Below the pieces are notes generated by a model. It was given only the letters and a program-made list of their open reading frames with translations, did not search any database and was not told where the DNA came from. This document shows positions 38,641 through 47,695 of a DNA stretch of 64,000 nt, in pieces. Every line of letters starts with the position of its first letter. Positions within the stretch are counted from its first letter, which is position 1. The DNA is taken from assembly GCF_000317675.1 (NCBI RefSeq), contig NC_019776.1, positions 1,674,001 to 1,738,000 on the forward strand, in the 5' to 3' direction. The DNA is from Cyanobacterium aponinum PCC 10605 (GTDB taxonomy: Bacteria > Cyanobacteriota > Cyanobacteriia > Cyanobacteriales > Cyanobacteriaceae). The position numbers were made by a program, and so were the translations under genes.

Positions 38641-38690
38641 GGGCAAGGAGCAAAACCCCCTTTATCCCCCCTCGAGAGGGGGGAGGGCAA
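38641..38690. repeat. C-rich/G-rich box centred on CTCGAG
   Basis: A GGGCAAGGAG lead, then CCCCC TTTAT CCCCCC CTCGAG AGGGGGG AGGGCAA. Near-identical boxes lie at 16631-16672 (inverted), 42327-42362, 46128-46164 and 56751-56790 (inverted). The inner CCCCCCTCGAGAGGGGGG is almost fully self-complementary and would fold into a very stable hairpin. Confidence 0.75.
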
Positions 38691-38711
38691 AGGTGAGTGA
38701 TTGATGATTAA

Positions 38712-38813
38712 TAGACATCTGGTAGAAAATATTAATATAGGCTCGTAGGGGCATAATACATTATGCCCGTAATGGCTTGGTTCCCTTATTTTGAGAATTG
38801 TGGTCGATGTCTA
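38712..38813 (+). mobile_element. TAGACATC-ended MITE-like element, 102-bp copy
   Basis: It begins TAGACATCTGGTAG and ends GGTCGATGTCTA; TAGACATC is inverted at the other end. The centre holds GGGCATAATACATTATGCCC, a perfect hairpin stem. It differs from the copy at 61365-61466 at only about two positions over 102 bp, which suggests recent spread or gene conversion. A shorter reversed relative is at 7422-7502. Confidence 0.8.
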
Positions 38814-38990
38814 ATATATTCACGGTTGGGCATAACTTGATCTCGGTGAGGATAGGCAACAGTTTTTTTGAACTATAAATTATGACTTTAGGTCGTATAA
38901 TTAAAAAGTAAGTATTTTGAGCTGAAACTAGGTTAATTAAGCATCATAGTGTAACAATATTAACAGCACAAAAGCCGAAATATTAACTCA

Positions 38991-41075
38991 ATGCCTGAAT
39001 TTTTAAGCTCTATTCCCGATAGTCCTCTAACTACTTTTACTATTTTACTTCTAGTTATTCTCACTATTCCCCCTATTTTTGAGCGTATCAAATTACCCGG
39101 ATTAGTTGGATTACTTTTTGCTGGGGTGGTTTTTGGCAGTGACGGGTTAGGTTTATTGGATTACAAAAGCGAATCCATGAGTCTTTTAGCCGATATTGGA
39201 AAAATTTATTTGATGTTTGTGGCGGGTTTAGAAATTGATTTAGAGGATTTTCGCAAGAACAAAAATCGATCGCTCTTTTTCGGGTTTAGTACTTTTTTTG
39301 TACCTTTAGTATTTGGTACAGCCTTGGGATTAGCCTTTAACATGGGTTTGAATGCCTCTATTTTAATTGGCTCACTTTTAGCCTCTCATACTTTGTTGGG
39401 CTATCCCATTGTCAATCGTTTGGGGGTTGCGGGAAATGAAGCAGTTGTTATCACCATTGGGGCAACTATTTTCACAGATATTGGAGCTTTATTAGTTTTA
39501 GCGATTTGTCTTTCTATTTATGGAGGAGATTTTACCCTTGCTAGTTTGATTTTACAGTTATCCAGTTTAGCCATTTATTGTGCCATTGTTTTGTATGGAT
39601 TCGATCGCGCTGGGAAAGAATATTTCCGCCGCACAGGAGATGAAGAAAGTAATCAATTTCTATTTGTTCTATTAGCCGTATTTTTGGCTTCAGTGGGGGC
39701 TCAATTAATTAATGTAGATCAAATTGTCGGTGCATTTTTAGCGGGTTTAGCTGTTAATGATGTGGTAGGAAATGGTCCTGTTAAGGAAAAAATTGAATTT
39801 GTGGGTAGCACCCTATTTATTCCCTGTTTTTTCGTTTCTATTGGTTTAATCCTGAAAATATCTGATTTTGCGACTATTTTTAGCCAAGATTTATGGCTTA
39901 CTTTAGGCATCGTCATAACACTATTTCTGAGTAAATTTATCGCCAGTTTAATCCCCAAAGTCTTATTCGGTTATAGTTGGGATCAATGTTTGACTATGTG
40001 GTCTTTATCTCTCCCCCAAGTAGCCGCCACCTTAGCCGCTACCTTAGCAGGTGTTAATGCAGGGGTGTTATCTCCTTCGGTATTTAATGGGGTGATTGTG
40101 ATGATGTTAATTACTTCCGTTAGTGGACCGATTTTAACCAGCAAATTTGCCCGTAATCTATTTCAATCAGAAGTCGATACAAATTTAATAGAAAATAGTA
40201 ATAGTCGCTCTCTACAGTTATCCAATAACTATCAACATTCTTTCATCAATGAGCAGTATCGCACAGTCATAGTTTCCATCGCAAATCCTCAAACAGAAAA
40301 ATCCCTAGTAGAAATGGCTTGTATTCTAGCAGGAAATGAAACAGGTTTAGTTATCCCCCTATCCATTGTCAAAGCTCATGTTCACATGGATGAACCTGAG
40401 TTGGATTTTGCCTTTCATAACAGTAATCAGTTAATTAATAGGGCATTGCAATATAGTAAACAATTTTCAGTATCAGTCAAGCCCATTATTCGCATAGATG
40501 ACGACTTAGCCGAGGGAATTAGTCGCACCGCCAAAGAAAATAAAGGCAGTCTTATTGTCATGGGATGGAGTCCCACTAGCACCATTCAAGCTCGTTTATT
40601 TGGCAATTTAATAGATAACGTTTTTTGGTCTTCTCATTGCCCTGTTGCCGTTGTCAAAATGTTAGACGAGCCTACCCATCTACGCAAAATTCTTGTACCC
40701 GTCAAAAAAATTGATCTGAAAACCCTAAATGCGATCGCACTAGGCTGTATTTTAGCGGAAAGTAACCAAGGAACTATCACCTTACTTCATGTATATGATC
40801 GCCACTTAAGCAAAAATAACATCGAAAATTTTAAAAACGCCCTACACTTAGGAGTACAACAAATAGCTCCAAAAACATCTGTTACAATCAAAACTCTCCG
40901 TTATTCAGACCCCGCAGAAGCAATCATTCATACCGCCCATAAACAAAATTTTGACCTCGTAATTTTAAGATCCATTCGCCGACGCACTGCCGGAGGACTA
41001 GCTGTAAGTGATGTTACTACTGAAATTATCAAAAGTCTTACTCGCTCAGTAATTATATTTGGCGAGCCTCATTGA
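38991..41075 (+). CDS. CPA2-type cation/proton antiporter with universal-stress domains
   Basis: The 694-residue protein has an N-terminal membrane domain (about residues 10-390, 11-13 helices) of the Kef/NapA-type monovalent cation:proton antiporter-2 family, with LVGLLFAGVVFGSDGLGLLD and an ion-site-like TIFTDIGAL stretch. The cytoplasmic C-terminal region carries two universal stress protein-like domains (about 413-545 and 553-690; VMGWSPTS and ILVPVKK), which bind nucleotides in related proteins and may regulate transport. It resembles cyanobacterial NhaS-type antiporters; ion choice (Na+ or K+) cannot be read from the sequence. Confidence 0.85.
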   Translation: MPEFLSSIPDSPLTTFTILLLVILTIPPIFERIKLPGLVGLLFAGVVFGSDGLGLLDYKSESMSLLADIGKIYLMFVAGLEIDLEDFRKNKNRSLFFGFSTFFVPLVFGTALGLAFNMGLNASILIGSLLASHTLLGYPIVNRLGVAGNEAVVITIGATIFTDIGALLVLAICLSIYGGDFTLASLILQLSSLAIYCAIVLYGFDRAGKEYFRRTGDEESNQFLFVLLAVFLASVGAQLINVDQIVGAFLAGLAVNDVVGNGPVKEKIEFVGSTLFIPCFFVSIGLILKISDFATIFSQDLWLTLGIVITLFLSKFIASLIPKVLFGYSWDQCLTMWSLSLPQVAATLAATLAGVNAGVLSPSVFNGVIVMMLITSVSGPILTSKFARNLFQSEVDTNLIENSNSRSLQLSNNYQHSFINEQYRTVIVSIANPQTEKSLVEMACILAGNETGLVIPLSIVKAHVHMDEPELDFAFHNSNQLINRALQYSKQFSVSVKPIIRIDDDLAEGISRTAKENKGSLIVMGWSPTSTIQARLFGNLIDNVFWSSHCPVAVVKMLDEPTHLRKILVPVKKIDLKTLNAIALGCILAESNQGTITLLHVYDRHLSKNNIENFKNALHLGVQQIAPKTSVTIKTLRYSDPAEAIIHTAHKQNFDLVILRSIRRRTAGGLAVSDVTTEIIKSLTRSVIIFGEPH

Positions 41076-41089
41076 TTACAACTTAATTT

Positions 41090-41325
41090 CGTATGAGTTT
41101 GGGATAAATTTTTATCTATGAGTGAATAGTGAATAGTGTTGGGGTGAATAGTTGATAATTACTCGTTACTGGTTACTCATTACTCCCTTAAACCTGACAC
41201 CTGCCACCTGATACCTGCCACCTCTCCCCTCATCACCTCATCCCCCCATCTCCCAACACCTGCAACCTGTAACCGTCAAACCTAATACCTAACCTTATCC
41301 GATATTCTTAAACCGAACTGAGGTT
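41090..41325 (+). mobile_element. AACCTSAG family, long variant with heptamer core
   Basis: The left end is degenerate (ATGAGTTTGGGATAAA then TTTTATCTATGAGTGA), matching the start of the copies at 59386 and 61627. The right end ACCGAACTGAGGTT finishes at 41325. Between them lie tandem ACCTGNN heptamers in two tracts (41191-41223 and about 41262-41290) and ATCACCTCATCCCCC text. It fills the spacer between the antiporter and the FHA gene. Confidence 0.65.
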
Positions 41326-41443
41326 AATTATTACTCATCAATTCCTAAATCATGTAGAATATGAGAGTAGATTTAGTCAGACTATTTAGTAAAATAGTAT
41401 TTGACTTAAGAATAATTGCACTCTTTACTCCCATGGAACGTCG

Positions 41444-41836
41444 GTGATTACCTTAACTCTATTACACCCCCTCAAATCAGTTGCAGTTCAAAAATGGAAC
41501 TTTGATCCCAACTCGGTGATTAGAATTGGACGAGCTAATGACAATGATGTAGTGCTTTATAGTGCGGTGGTGTCACGACATCATTTAGAAATTCGTCCGA
41601 GGGGGAAAGATTGGGCATTAATCAATTTAGGTTCTAACGGTACATTTATCAACGGAAAAAAGATTAATAAAGTATTAGTTAAACATGGAATGGTGATTCG
41701 TTTAGCTAGTTCTGGTCCTAAAATAAAAATTACTCTTGATGATTCAGTGGATTCTCCCACGTCTAAGGATAGTCAACAACCAAAACGACGGGCAATTAGT
41801 AGTAAGGATATATCGAAAGAAACAGTGATGAACTAA
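41444..41836 (+). CDS. FHA-domain protein
   Basis: The 130-residue protein starts at GTG 41444, with GGAA nine bases upstream. It is a single FHA domain: core residues Arg (IRIGRANDNDVVL), Ser-Arg-His (VVSRHHLEIRP) and Asn (NLGSNGTFINGKKI) are all present. FHA domains bind phosphothreonine peptides, so it probably reads Ser/Thr kinase signals. A 30-residue polar tail (DSPTSKDSQQPKRRAISSKD) follows. No kinase gene is near. Confidence 0.88.
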   Translation: MITLTLLHPLKSVAVQKWNFDPNSVIRIGRANDNDVVLYSAVVSRHHLEIRPRGKDWALINLGSNGTFINGKKINKVLVKHGMVIRLASSGPKIKITLDDSVDSPTSKDSQQPKRRAISSKDISKETVMN

Positions 41837-41913
41837 AAAAGTAGGACTATTCAAGCTAGGCTATATTAAGGTCAATGTCTTAAATTAAAAATATTACTTA
41901 TTAGTTAGTCATC

Positions 41914-42276
41914 ATGGAGAATAATAACTTAATCAATTTTGTGCAACAGGGTTTTCGCACCGTAGTGGGTGCTACGGCTTCAGCCATTGAAACTTTGCAA
42001 GACAATAACAAGCGCAATCAAATTGTCTCAGAATTAACAACAGAATTACAAAAAAAATCTCAAGAATGGCAAGAGAAGGGCGCACTAACAGAAGAAGAAG
42101 CAAAAAAAATTATTGAGCAATTCTTTCAAAATAAGAGCGAAAACACCAATAATAATCCTAATTATGATGAAACAGTAGAAACAAAGGCGGAGAATAATCC
42201 CTATCAAAATATTCAACAACTTACTCAAGAAGTCATTGCTTTAAGAGAGGAATTGGAAAAAATTAAGTCCTCTTAA
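41914..42276 (+). CDS. Conserved phasin-like small protein
   Basis: The 120-residue, fully helical protein has an N-terminal amphipathic stretch (LINFVQQGFRTVVGATASAI), then ETLQDNNKRNQIVSELTTEL, EWQEKGALTEEEAKKIIEQF, a disordered Asn-rich linker and a C-terminal coiled coil (QLTQEVIALREELEKI). The layout resembles phasin-family or PhaE-like helical proteins seen in cyanobacteria, but I see no decisive motif. It lies 77 bp after the FHA gene on the same strand; a joint transcript is possible. Confidence 0.5.
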   Translation: MENNNLINFVQQGFRTVVGATASAIETLQDNNKRNQIVSELTTELQKKSQEWQEKGALTEEEAKKIIEQFFQNKSENTNNNPNYDETVETKAENNPYQNIQQLTQEVIALREELEKIKSS

Positions 42277-42633
42277 TTCTCTCAACTGTTTAATTTGAGG
42301 ACGAGGGGCAAGGGGCAAGGGGTAAACCCCCCTTTATCCCCCCTCGAGAGAGGGGAGGGCAAAGGTAAATAGTTGATAATTAAAAACCCCGTTCACGACT
42401 GAAAGGAATGTTCGAGAGCGGCGAACTCTCCTAACTCATTCTCATTTCCCCCTTTCCCCTCATCACCTCATCCCCCCATCTCCTAACACCTGCAACCTGA
42501 AACCTAAAACCTAATTAATACCTAACCTTATCCGATATTTTTAAACCGAACTCAGGTTAATAATAATCATTAAAACTCTTGCTTTGTGCCTATTGCTTAT
42601 CTTCATCACAACACTTTTTCAGTAAAACTTAAC
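42277..42633. repeat. Spacer: C/G-rich box, about 190-bp unit shared with 46.12-46.31 kb, element end
   Basis: 42311-42505 matches 46117-46309 over its length with few changes: CTTTATCCCCCCTC box, GGTAAATAGTTGATAATTAA, AACCCCGTTCAC, ACTGAAAGGAATGT, AACTCTCCTAACTCATTCT and CCTCATCACCTCATC, then heptamers. Here it continues into an AACCTSAG right end (ACCGAACTCAGGTT, to 42558) that the other copy lacks. Confidence 0.75.
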
Positions 42634-42870
42634 TTAATCATTGTCCCATTTTTCCTCTGTCAATAAATCACAGATGCGATCGCGCAATAAGAAATCTTTT
42701 TCTTCCAATTGCCTTTCAATATTTAACCATTCTCTAGGCGGCACATAGTTAGCCAACACGTATAAAGGTTGATGACGGCTAATACAACCTTTTTCTAATA
42801 AAGCCCTAATTTCGTCACGAATAAAATTGAGATCATGATTGTAGCTAGGAATGATACTTTGAGTAGTCAT
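42634..42870 (-). CDS. DUF4327 family protein
   Basis: The 78-residue protein matches the small cyanobacterial DUF4327 family: IRDEIRALLEKGCISRHQPL, YVLANYVPPREWLNIE and a C-terminal DFLLRDRICDLLTEEKWDND. No signal peptide or membrane segment. Function unknown. Single gene, separated by about 90 bp from the upstream NUDIX-like gene on the same strand. Confidence 0.8.
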   Translation of the reverse strand: MTTQSIIPSYNHDLNFIRDEIRALLEKGCISRHQPLYVLANYVPPREWLNIERQLEEKDFLLRDRICDLLTEEKWDND

Positions 42871-42963
42871 AATATAAAATATGATTGCAGTGTTAAGTTT
42901 ACAGTCTTGCGAAATATAGATACTAAAAAAACAAATCTGTCAGTTAAATTCTATACTTTATTT

Positions 42964-43515
42964 TTAAAAAGTCGCAACTAATCCTTGAGAAACGCACTCT
43001 AAAAGTAAACTGCGACACTGAAGACACTGTAAATCGTTTAATAAGCGTTTAAAATCATTGCTATTCAAACTATAAATAGCACCAATAAAGAGATTATCAA
43101 GACTAATATCTGATTTTAATTCACAATAAAAACCCCATAATTTTTGATTACTAAACGAACTATTAATAATAAATCCTTGCTGATTAATTGGAGTAATTAT
43201 TTTAACTTTATCTTGAGTTAGATTTAATTCTCTTTGCAAAATTTTATAAGCTGTATTTTCTAAGTTATTATTCTTTTTTAATCTCCCCCCTGCAAAATCA
43301 ATAGTCACCTTCTTAATTCCGGGACGAAATGTTGATTTAGGAAAGATTAAGGAATTTTTATATCTAGTCACAACTATTACAGAATCTTCTTTTTCTACTC
43401 TCCAATAATCTAAAATATTATCTTGATCATCTTTAATTCTTTCGCCTATTAAAGTAACCCAAGGGGACTTAATTTCGACAATGGTATCGATTAATTGCCA
43501 ATTTCTATTTTCCAT
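42964..43515 (-). CDS. NUDIX-fold protein with a degenerate NUDIX box
   Basis: The 183-residue protein has the beginning typical of ADP-ribose pyrophosphatase-like NUDIX enzymes (IKSPWVTLIGERIKDDQDNILDYWRVEKED) and a box GGRLKKNNNLENTAYKILQR from about residue 76. The consensus is GX5EX7REUXEEXGU; here the RE pair is present but the EExG part reads LNLTQDK, so metal binding is probably lost. It may bind rather than hydrolyse nucleotides. Next to the DUF4327 gene. Confidence 0.65.
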   Translation of the reverse strand: MENRNWQLIDTIVEIKSPWVTLIGERIKDDQDNILDYWRVEKEDSVIVVTRYKNSLIFPKSTFRPGIKKVTIDFAGGRLKKNNNLENTAYKILQRELNLTQDKVKIITPINQQGFIINSSFSNQKLWGFYCELKSDISLDNLFIGAIYSLNSNDFKRLLNDLQCLQCRSLLLECVSQGLVATF

Positions 43516-44003
43516 ATTTTGCAGAAAAATCTTAATCTTTTAAGCAAATAATACATCAACTTTTATAACTTTTATTGAATAGTGTTTATAGTAAGATAAA
43601 AACTAAAAGTTTATAAATTATTATTTAATAATCCCCTCTTGCCTCTTGCCTACCCTAACTAATAATTTACACGACGAGAAGTGATAGAGCCATTATTATT
43701 TAACCTGAGTTTTGGATAAGCTGAAAGCATTATTTTTTCCTAGTCAGAAAACCTTATAGCTTCTTAGAAATAACGATAAAATTGCCTTAATCCGAACTGA
43801 CTTAAACAAGGGGCTTAAGCCCCTTGCTAAAAACCCCTACCACCTGCAACCTGCAACCTGACACCTGACACCTAACCTTATCGGATATTCTTAAACCGAA
43901 CTGAGGTTATTTAATAATTGCCTGTTGGCTACCCTAACCAATAATTCACACGACGAGAAGTAATAGAGCCACTAATTTGGGTAAATAAATGGGATTATTT
44001 AGA
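43516..44003. repeat. Repeat cluster around copy D of the AACCTSAG element
   Basis: 43565-43700 is a copy of the repeat also at 31960-32087. Then comes the 207-bp element D (43702-43908), and after it (about 43905-43975) part of the first repeat recurs: ATTTAATAATTGCCT, CTACCCTAAC, AATAATTCACACGACGAGAAG and TAATAGAGCCA. So the element sits between two direct copies of about 75 bp. Confidence 0.75.
43702..43908 (+). mobile_element. MITE-like AACCTSAG element, 207-bp copy D
   Basis: Same ends and length as copies A and B: AACCTGAGTTTTGGATAAG at left, ACCGAACTGAGGTT at right, with the CAAGGGGCTTAAGCCCCTTG hairpin and heptamers inside. ATTT occurs on both flanks, a possible short target duplication, but the region is AT-rich, so this is weak. 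Confidence 0.85.
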
Positions 44004-44030
44004 CAAAAAAAATGACGGTATAAAACCGCC
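44004..44030 (-). terminator. Rho-independent terminator of petE
   Basis: On the reverse strand GGCGGT pairs with ACCGTC around a TTTAT loop, with one G-T pair, followed by A and a run of eight T residues. It lies about 40 bp after the plastocyanin stop codon. Confidence 0.8.
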
Positions 44031-44069
44031 TTCAATGCTTGTGATGAAAAGTAAGTATTTTCAGTTTAA

Positions 44070-44438
44070 TTATTCTACAATAATAGTACCATTCATTCCA
44101 GCACCACGATGAGGTTCACAGTAATAAGGGTATTCACCGGGTTCGTTAAAAGTTACTTCAAAGGATTCTCCGGGGCTAAATGCTAAACCTTTGTGGCTTA
44201 ATTTATCTGCATCTTTTACAGAGCTATCAAAAACTACGTTATGAGGAGCTAATTTATTGTTTACCCACTTTACAGTGTCCCCTGCTTTAATAGTTACTTT
44301 TGCAGGTTGGAAAGCCAACATACCGCTATCTGCACCCATTTTTACTTCTACTGTATCAGCTTGAGCAGGAGCGATCGCAGCAAACATGAATGTTACTGCC
44401 AAAAGTAAGGAAGATAAGAATAAACCTAATTTTTTCAT
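44070..44438 (-). CDS. petE: Plastocyanin
   Basis: The 122-residue precursor has a cleavable signal peptide (residues 1-27, ending APAQA) followed by the mature blue copper protein. All four copper ligands are present: His66 (LAPHNVVFD), Cys107, His110 and Met115 ([13 protein letters not shown]). It carries electrons from cytochrome b6f to photosystem I in the thylakoid lumen. In other cyanobacteria its expression is copper-dependent through PetR/PetP; I did not identify an operator here. Monocistronic: own terminator downstream and a long spacer upstream. Confidence 0.97.
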   Translation of the reverse strand: MKKLGLFLSSLLLAVTFMFAAIAPAQADTVEVKMGADSGMLAFQPAKVTIKAGDTVKWVNNKLAPHNVVFDSSVKDADKLSHKGLAFSPGESFEVTFNEPGEYPYYCEPHRGAGMNGTIIVE

Positions 44439-45172
44439 TGTGTTTTTTTATTTTTACAGATCGTCAAATTTTATTTTTTACTATCATACTATGAACTTTG
44501 ACCTAATGTCATATCTAATTGAAAAATTTGTTTTAGCTTGTAGTGATAAATTAAGGGACTTAACGGTAATCACTTGTTAAAAGTTAATTATTGGCTATAC
44601 TTTAACTATATACTTAGCGATTTAAATATATAACACTTATAGTAAAGGTTTTAGGTCTATATATAAATTTACCGCTCACGTTGTGTTAGTGACAAAATAT
44701 CGTCAATTTAAGAATCAAAAATCCTCAAAATTTTCCCCGAAATAATCATTAAATGGAGAAAAATGTCTTTAAAATAAGTTGAACCACAGTTTGTATCAAT
44801 TGTAAATACTTTTCCCTGTTCCCCTTCTCCCCCTTTGAGGGGAGACACAGAGAGGTTTCTCCAAATCCGCTACCACCACCAAACAACCAGCATTAGACAA
44901 TTTTATATCGAACTCAGATTAACTGAGATATTGTGACAGTACATTTACACTATAAGGCAAAATTCTTAAAATCAATTTTAATAAGTTTTTTATCAATTCT
45001 TATTATTAATTGTTTCTTTTTCCCTATTCCTTAGCTTCACCAGTCTATTTTTGGCTAGATGTAAGACCTGAGTTTAAGATAGAGTTAGGAGTTGAAATCA
45101 AAAAGAAATCTCTCCCTAGTTTCCTAAAACCCCAAGCCCCTATCCCTCTTTTTTTAAACTCGAAAAGTACTC
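44439..45172. other. Long spacer upstream of petE with degenerate repeats
   Basis: No gene is visible. The petE promoter should lie within 44439-44650. A C/G-rich palindrome variant (CCCCTTCTCCCCCTTTGAGGGG, about 44819-44840) is present. Blocks at 44963-45075 are shared with 3303-3447. TTATATCGAACTCAGATTAA near 44904-44923 is a degenerate AACCTSAG end. Confidence 0.5.
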
Positions 45173-45898
45173 CTATTGAGGGGTATTAGAGCGTAAAAAC
45201 TCAAGAGACTCTTTAGAAGGCCATAAAACAATTCTCGTCAACATTTCGTCATCCCCTTGTTTCATGGCATCCAACATTCCTTCTAAAATAACAACCTCTA
45301 TTTGTACAGAATTAGCTAAATCAGGTTGTGCTTTTTTGAAATTTTCCACTAATTGTTGTACTTGTTGCTTCTCAAAAAAGAAAGGTATAACTTCTTGATC
45401 ATTTTGTTTAATAGTTAAATAACCTTGGTCTTCTCCTGCTTTCGCCACAAACAAAGGTACTCCACCTTGATATTGGTTATTAAGTTGTTGTGCTTGTTCT
45501 ATTTGTTGAGAAGATGGCACATAGGCAAATTGTACACCATCTTGTTGTTGACTATTTTTCTCCGACAATTGATAAACTTCTGCCAAAGACACTGGCACAA
45601 CCTGCACTTGTTTACCTAAATCGGGATTATCTTGCTTTAATCTTTCAACAAAGGAATTAGCATCTTTTTCACTGATAAAAACTCCTGCAACTCTGTTATT
45701 ATCTTCTGTGGAAGCGATTAATGGTGCACCTTGAGAGTCAGCGATGGTAAATACAGGTATAGGCTTAAGTTTTTCTAAAATTACTTCTTGAGGTAAAGCT
45801 AATATTCTAGTAGTTTGAGTCAACCAACAACTAGCAACGGTTGCACCGATAACGGTTAATTTTTTGATCTTGTTTAAAAGAGATTGCTGTTCTAACAT
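45173..45898 (-). CDS. Tic22-like protein
   Basis: The 241-residue protein starts with a basic region and a hydrophobic signal segment (KKLTVIGATVASCWLTQTTRILALP). It is followed by the two-fold repeated Tic22 fold: PIPVFTIADSQGAPLIAS with VAGVFISEKDANSFVERL, then GVPLFVAKAGEDQGYLTIKQ with VIPFFFEKQQVQQLVENF. Cyanobacterial Tic22 homologs are periplasmic or lumenal and help outer-membrane protein biogenesis. Location by inference from the signal segment. Single gene. Confidence 0.88.
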   Translation of the reverse strand: MLEQQSLLNKIKKLTVIGATVASCWLTQTTRILALPQEVILEKLKPIPVFTIADSQGAPLIASTEDNNRVAGVFISEKDANSFVERLKQDNPDLGKQVQVVPVSLAEVYQLSEKNSQQQDGVQFAYVPSSQQIEQAQQLNNQYQGGVPLFVAKAGEDQGYLTIKQNDQEVIPFFFEKQQVQQLVENFKKAQPDLANSVQIEVVILEGMLDAMKQGDDEMLTRIVLWPSKESLEFLRSNTPQ

Positions 45899-46399
45899 AA
45901 TTAATTGAAATAAAAATTTTAACTTACTTTGACAGAGACGATTTTATCTCTTGATAGTTTCTAAGCTGATCCTTAATTGAGTATCTTAGCAATTTATTTT
46001 TCTTTTTCTAATTACTGTGTATTTTTTTTATGATGATTTTAGCTTTCAATATGCTTTAATTTATCATTCATATGTTATAGACTTTTTGCTATCTCAGGCA
46101 CTCATGCACGGTAAAAGGGCAAGGGTAAACCCCCCTTTATCCCCCCTCTTGAGGGGGGAAGGCAAAGGTAAATAGTTGATAATTAAAAACCCCGTTCACC
46201 ACTGAAAGGAATGTCCGAACGCAGCAAACTCTCCTAACTCATTCTTATTTCCCCCTTTCTCCTCATCACCTCATCCCCTCATCTCCTGACACCTGCAACC
46301 TGAAACCTTTTTTAAGCATAATTACTCAATTCTGTGGACTCGGTTGGTAATAGTCAATGATAGAATTCTAAAAATAATGTATATGGCAAACTTCTCAAG
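45899..46399. repeat. Spacer with second copy of the about 190-bp repeat unit
   Basis: 46117-46309 repeats 42311-42505 (C/G box, ACCCCGTTCACCACTGAAAG, AACTCTCCTAACTCATTCT, heptamers). Unlike the other copy it ends after the heptamers with no AACCTSAG end. 45899-46110 is AT-rich with no gene; the Tic22-like and pepP promoters lie in this divergent spacer. Confidence 0.7.
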
Positions 46400-47695
46400 A
46401 TGATTTCTCCTTTGGAATATAAACAACGTCGGCAAAAATTGATGTCTGCAATCGGTAAAGGGGTGGCAGTATTTAATAGCGCTCCCTATGCAGTGATGCA
46501 CAATGATGTAGAGTATGTTTATCGTCAAGATAGTGATTTTTATTATCTCACTGGTTTTAATGAATCTTCTGCTGTTGCAGTATTAGCACCTAATCATAGT
46601 GAGCATCAATTTATCCTTTTTGTTCAACCGAAAGACTTAGCTAAGGAAATTTGGACGGGTTATCGTGTGGGAGTGGAAGGGGCAAAGGATTTGTATGGAG
46701 CTGATGCAGTTTATTCCATCGAAGAGTTGGATGAAATATTACCTAAATATTTAGTAAGTGGCGATCGCATCTATTATCATTTAGGTAGAGACTTAAACTT
46801 TAATGCCCGTATTATTCATTATTGGCAAAAACTAACAGAATCCTACCCTAAAAGAGGTACAGGACCTACTGGTATTGAGGATAGTAATTTTGTTTTACAT
46901 CCGTTAAGAATGATAAAAAGTCCAGCAGAAATCGAGATGATTCGCAAGGCAACGGAAATTTCTGTCAAAGCCCACAAAAAAGCCCAAGAAATTGCTCAAC
47001 CGGGTAAATATGAGTATGAAATTCAAGCAGAAATTGAACACACTTTCAGAAGTTTAGGAGGAGATGGGGTTGCTTATCCTTCTATTGTTGCCTCTGGGGC
47101 AAATGCTTGTATTTTGCACTACATTGAAAATAATCGCAGAATGGAAGCAGGGGACTTGCTATTGATAGATGCTGGTTGTTCCTATGGCTATTATAATGGC
47201 GATATTACCCGCACTTTTCCCGTTGATGGCAAATTTGACCCTCGCCAAAAAGACATCTATCAGCTAGTGTTAGAAGCCCAATTAGCTGCGATCGAGATGG
47301 TGAAACCGGGTAATACATATAACCAATACCATGATAAAGCAGTGGAGGTATTAGTAGAAGGCTTAAAAGAGTTGAAACTGTTGCAAGGAGACAGTAAAGA
47401 GATTATAGAGGAGAAAAAATACGAGCCTTTCTATATGCACCGCACGGGGCATTGGTTAGGATTAGATGTTCATGATGTGGGCAATTATAAACAAGATAAG
47501 GAAAATTGGACGACATTTCAAGCAGGACATATTGTAACTGTTGAACCCGGTATCTATATTTCTCCTTACATCACCCCTGCTGAAGGGCAACCTGAAATTC
47601 CCGATTATTGGAAAGGTATTGGTGTCAGAATTGAGGATGATGTTTTAGTAACGGAATCTGGTAATGAGGTTTTAACCGCAGGAATTGGCAAATAA
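46400..47695 (+). CDS. pepP: Xaa-Pro aminopeptidase (aminopeptidase P)
   Basis: The 431-residue protein has the N-terminal creatinase-like domain (NDVEYVYRQDSDFYYLTGF) and a C-terminal pita-bread metallopeptidase domain. The dimetal ligands are visible: Asp in LLIDAGCSYGYYNGDITRTF (two), His in HRTGHWLGLDVHD, Glu in VTVEPGIYI and Glu in VRIEDDVLV. It removes N-terminal residues ahead of proline. Standard length; stands alone. Confidence 0.93.
   Translation: MISPLEYKQRRQKLMSAIGKGVAVFNSAPYAVMHNDVEYVYRQDSDFYYLTGFNESSAVAVLAPNHSEHQFILFVQPKDLAKEIWTGYRVGVEGAKDLYGADAVYSIEELDEILPKYLVSGDRIYYHLGRDLNFNARIIHYWQKLTESYPKRGTGPTGIEDSNFVLHPLRMIKSPAEIEMIRKATEISVKAHKKAQEIAQPGKYEYEIQAEIEHTFRSLGGDGVAYPSIVASGANACILHYIENNRRMEAGDLLLIDAGCSYGYYNGDITRTFPVDGKFDPRQKDIYQLVLEAQLAAIEMVKPGNTYNQYHDKAVEVLVEGLKELKLLQGDSKEIIEEKKYEPFYMHRTGHWLGLDVHDVGNYKQDKENWTTFQAGHIVTVEPGIYISPYITPAEGQPEIPDYWKGIGVRIEDDVLVTESGNEVLTAGIGK

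Larger units (their letters stand above)
38428..38990. other. Long spacer with a gene remnant and three repeats
   Basis: Between the divergent kinase and antiporter genes. From left to right it holds the possible aldolase remnant (38551-38640), the C/G-rich CTCGAG box (38641-38690), the 102-bp TAGACATC element (38712-38813) and about 175 bp of plain sequence before the antiporter start. Confidence 0.65.

Noticed and set aside
41191-41290. Regularly spaced short repeats that could suggest a CRISPR array
   Set aside because: Units are only seven bases, directly tandem with no unique spacers, and no cas gene is present. They are heptamer tracts.
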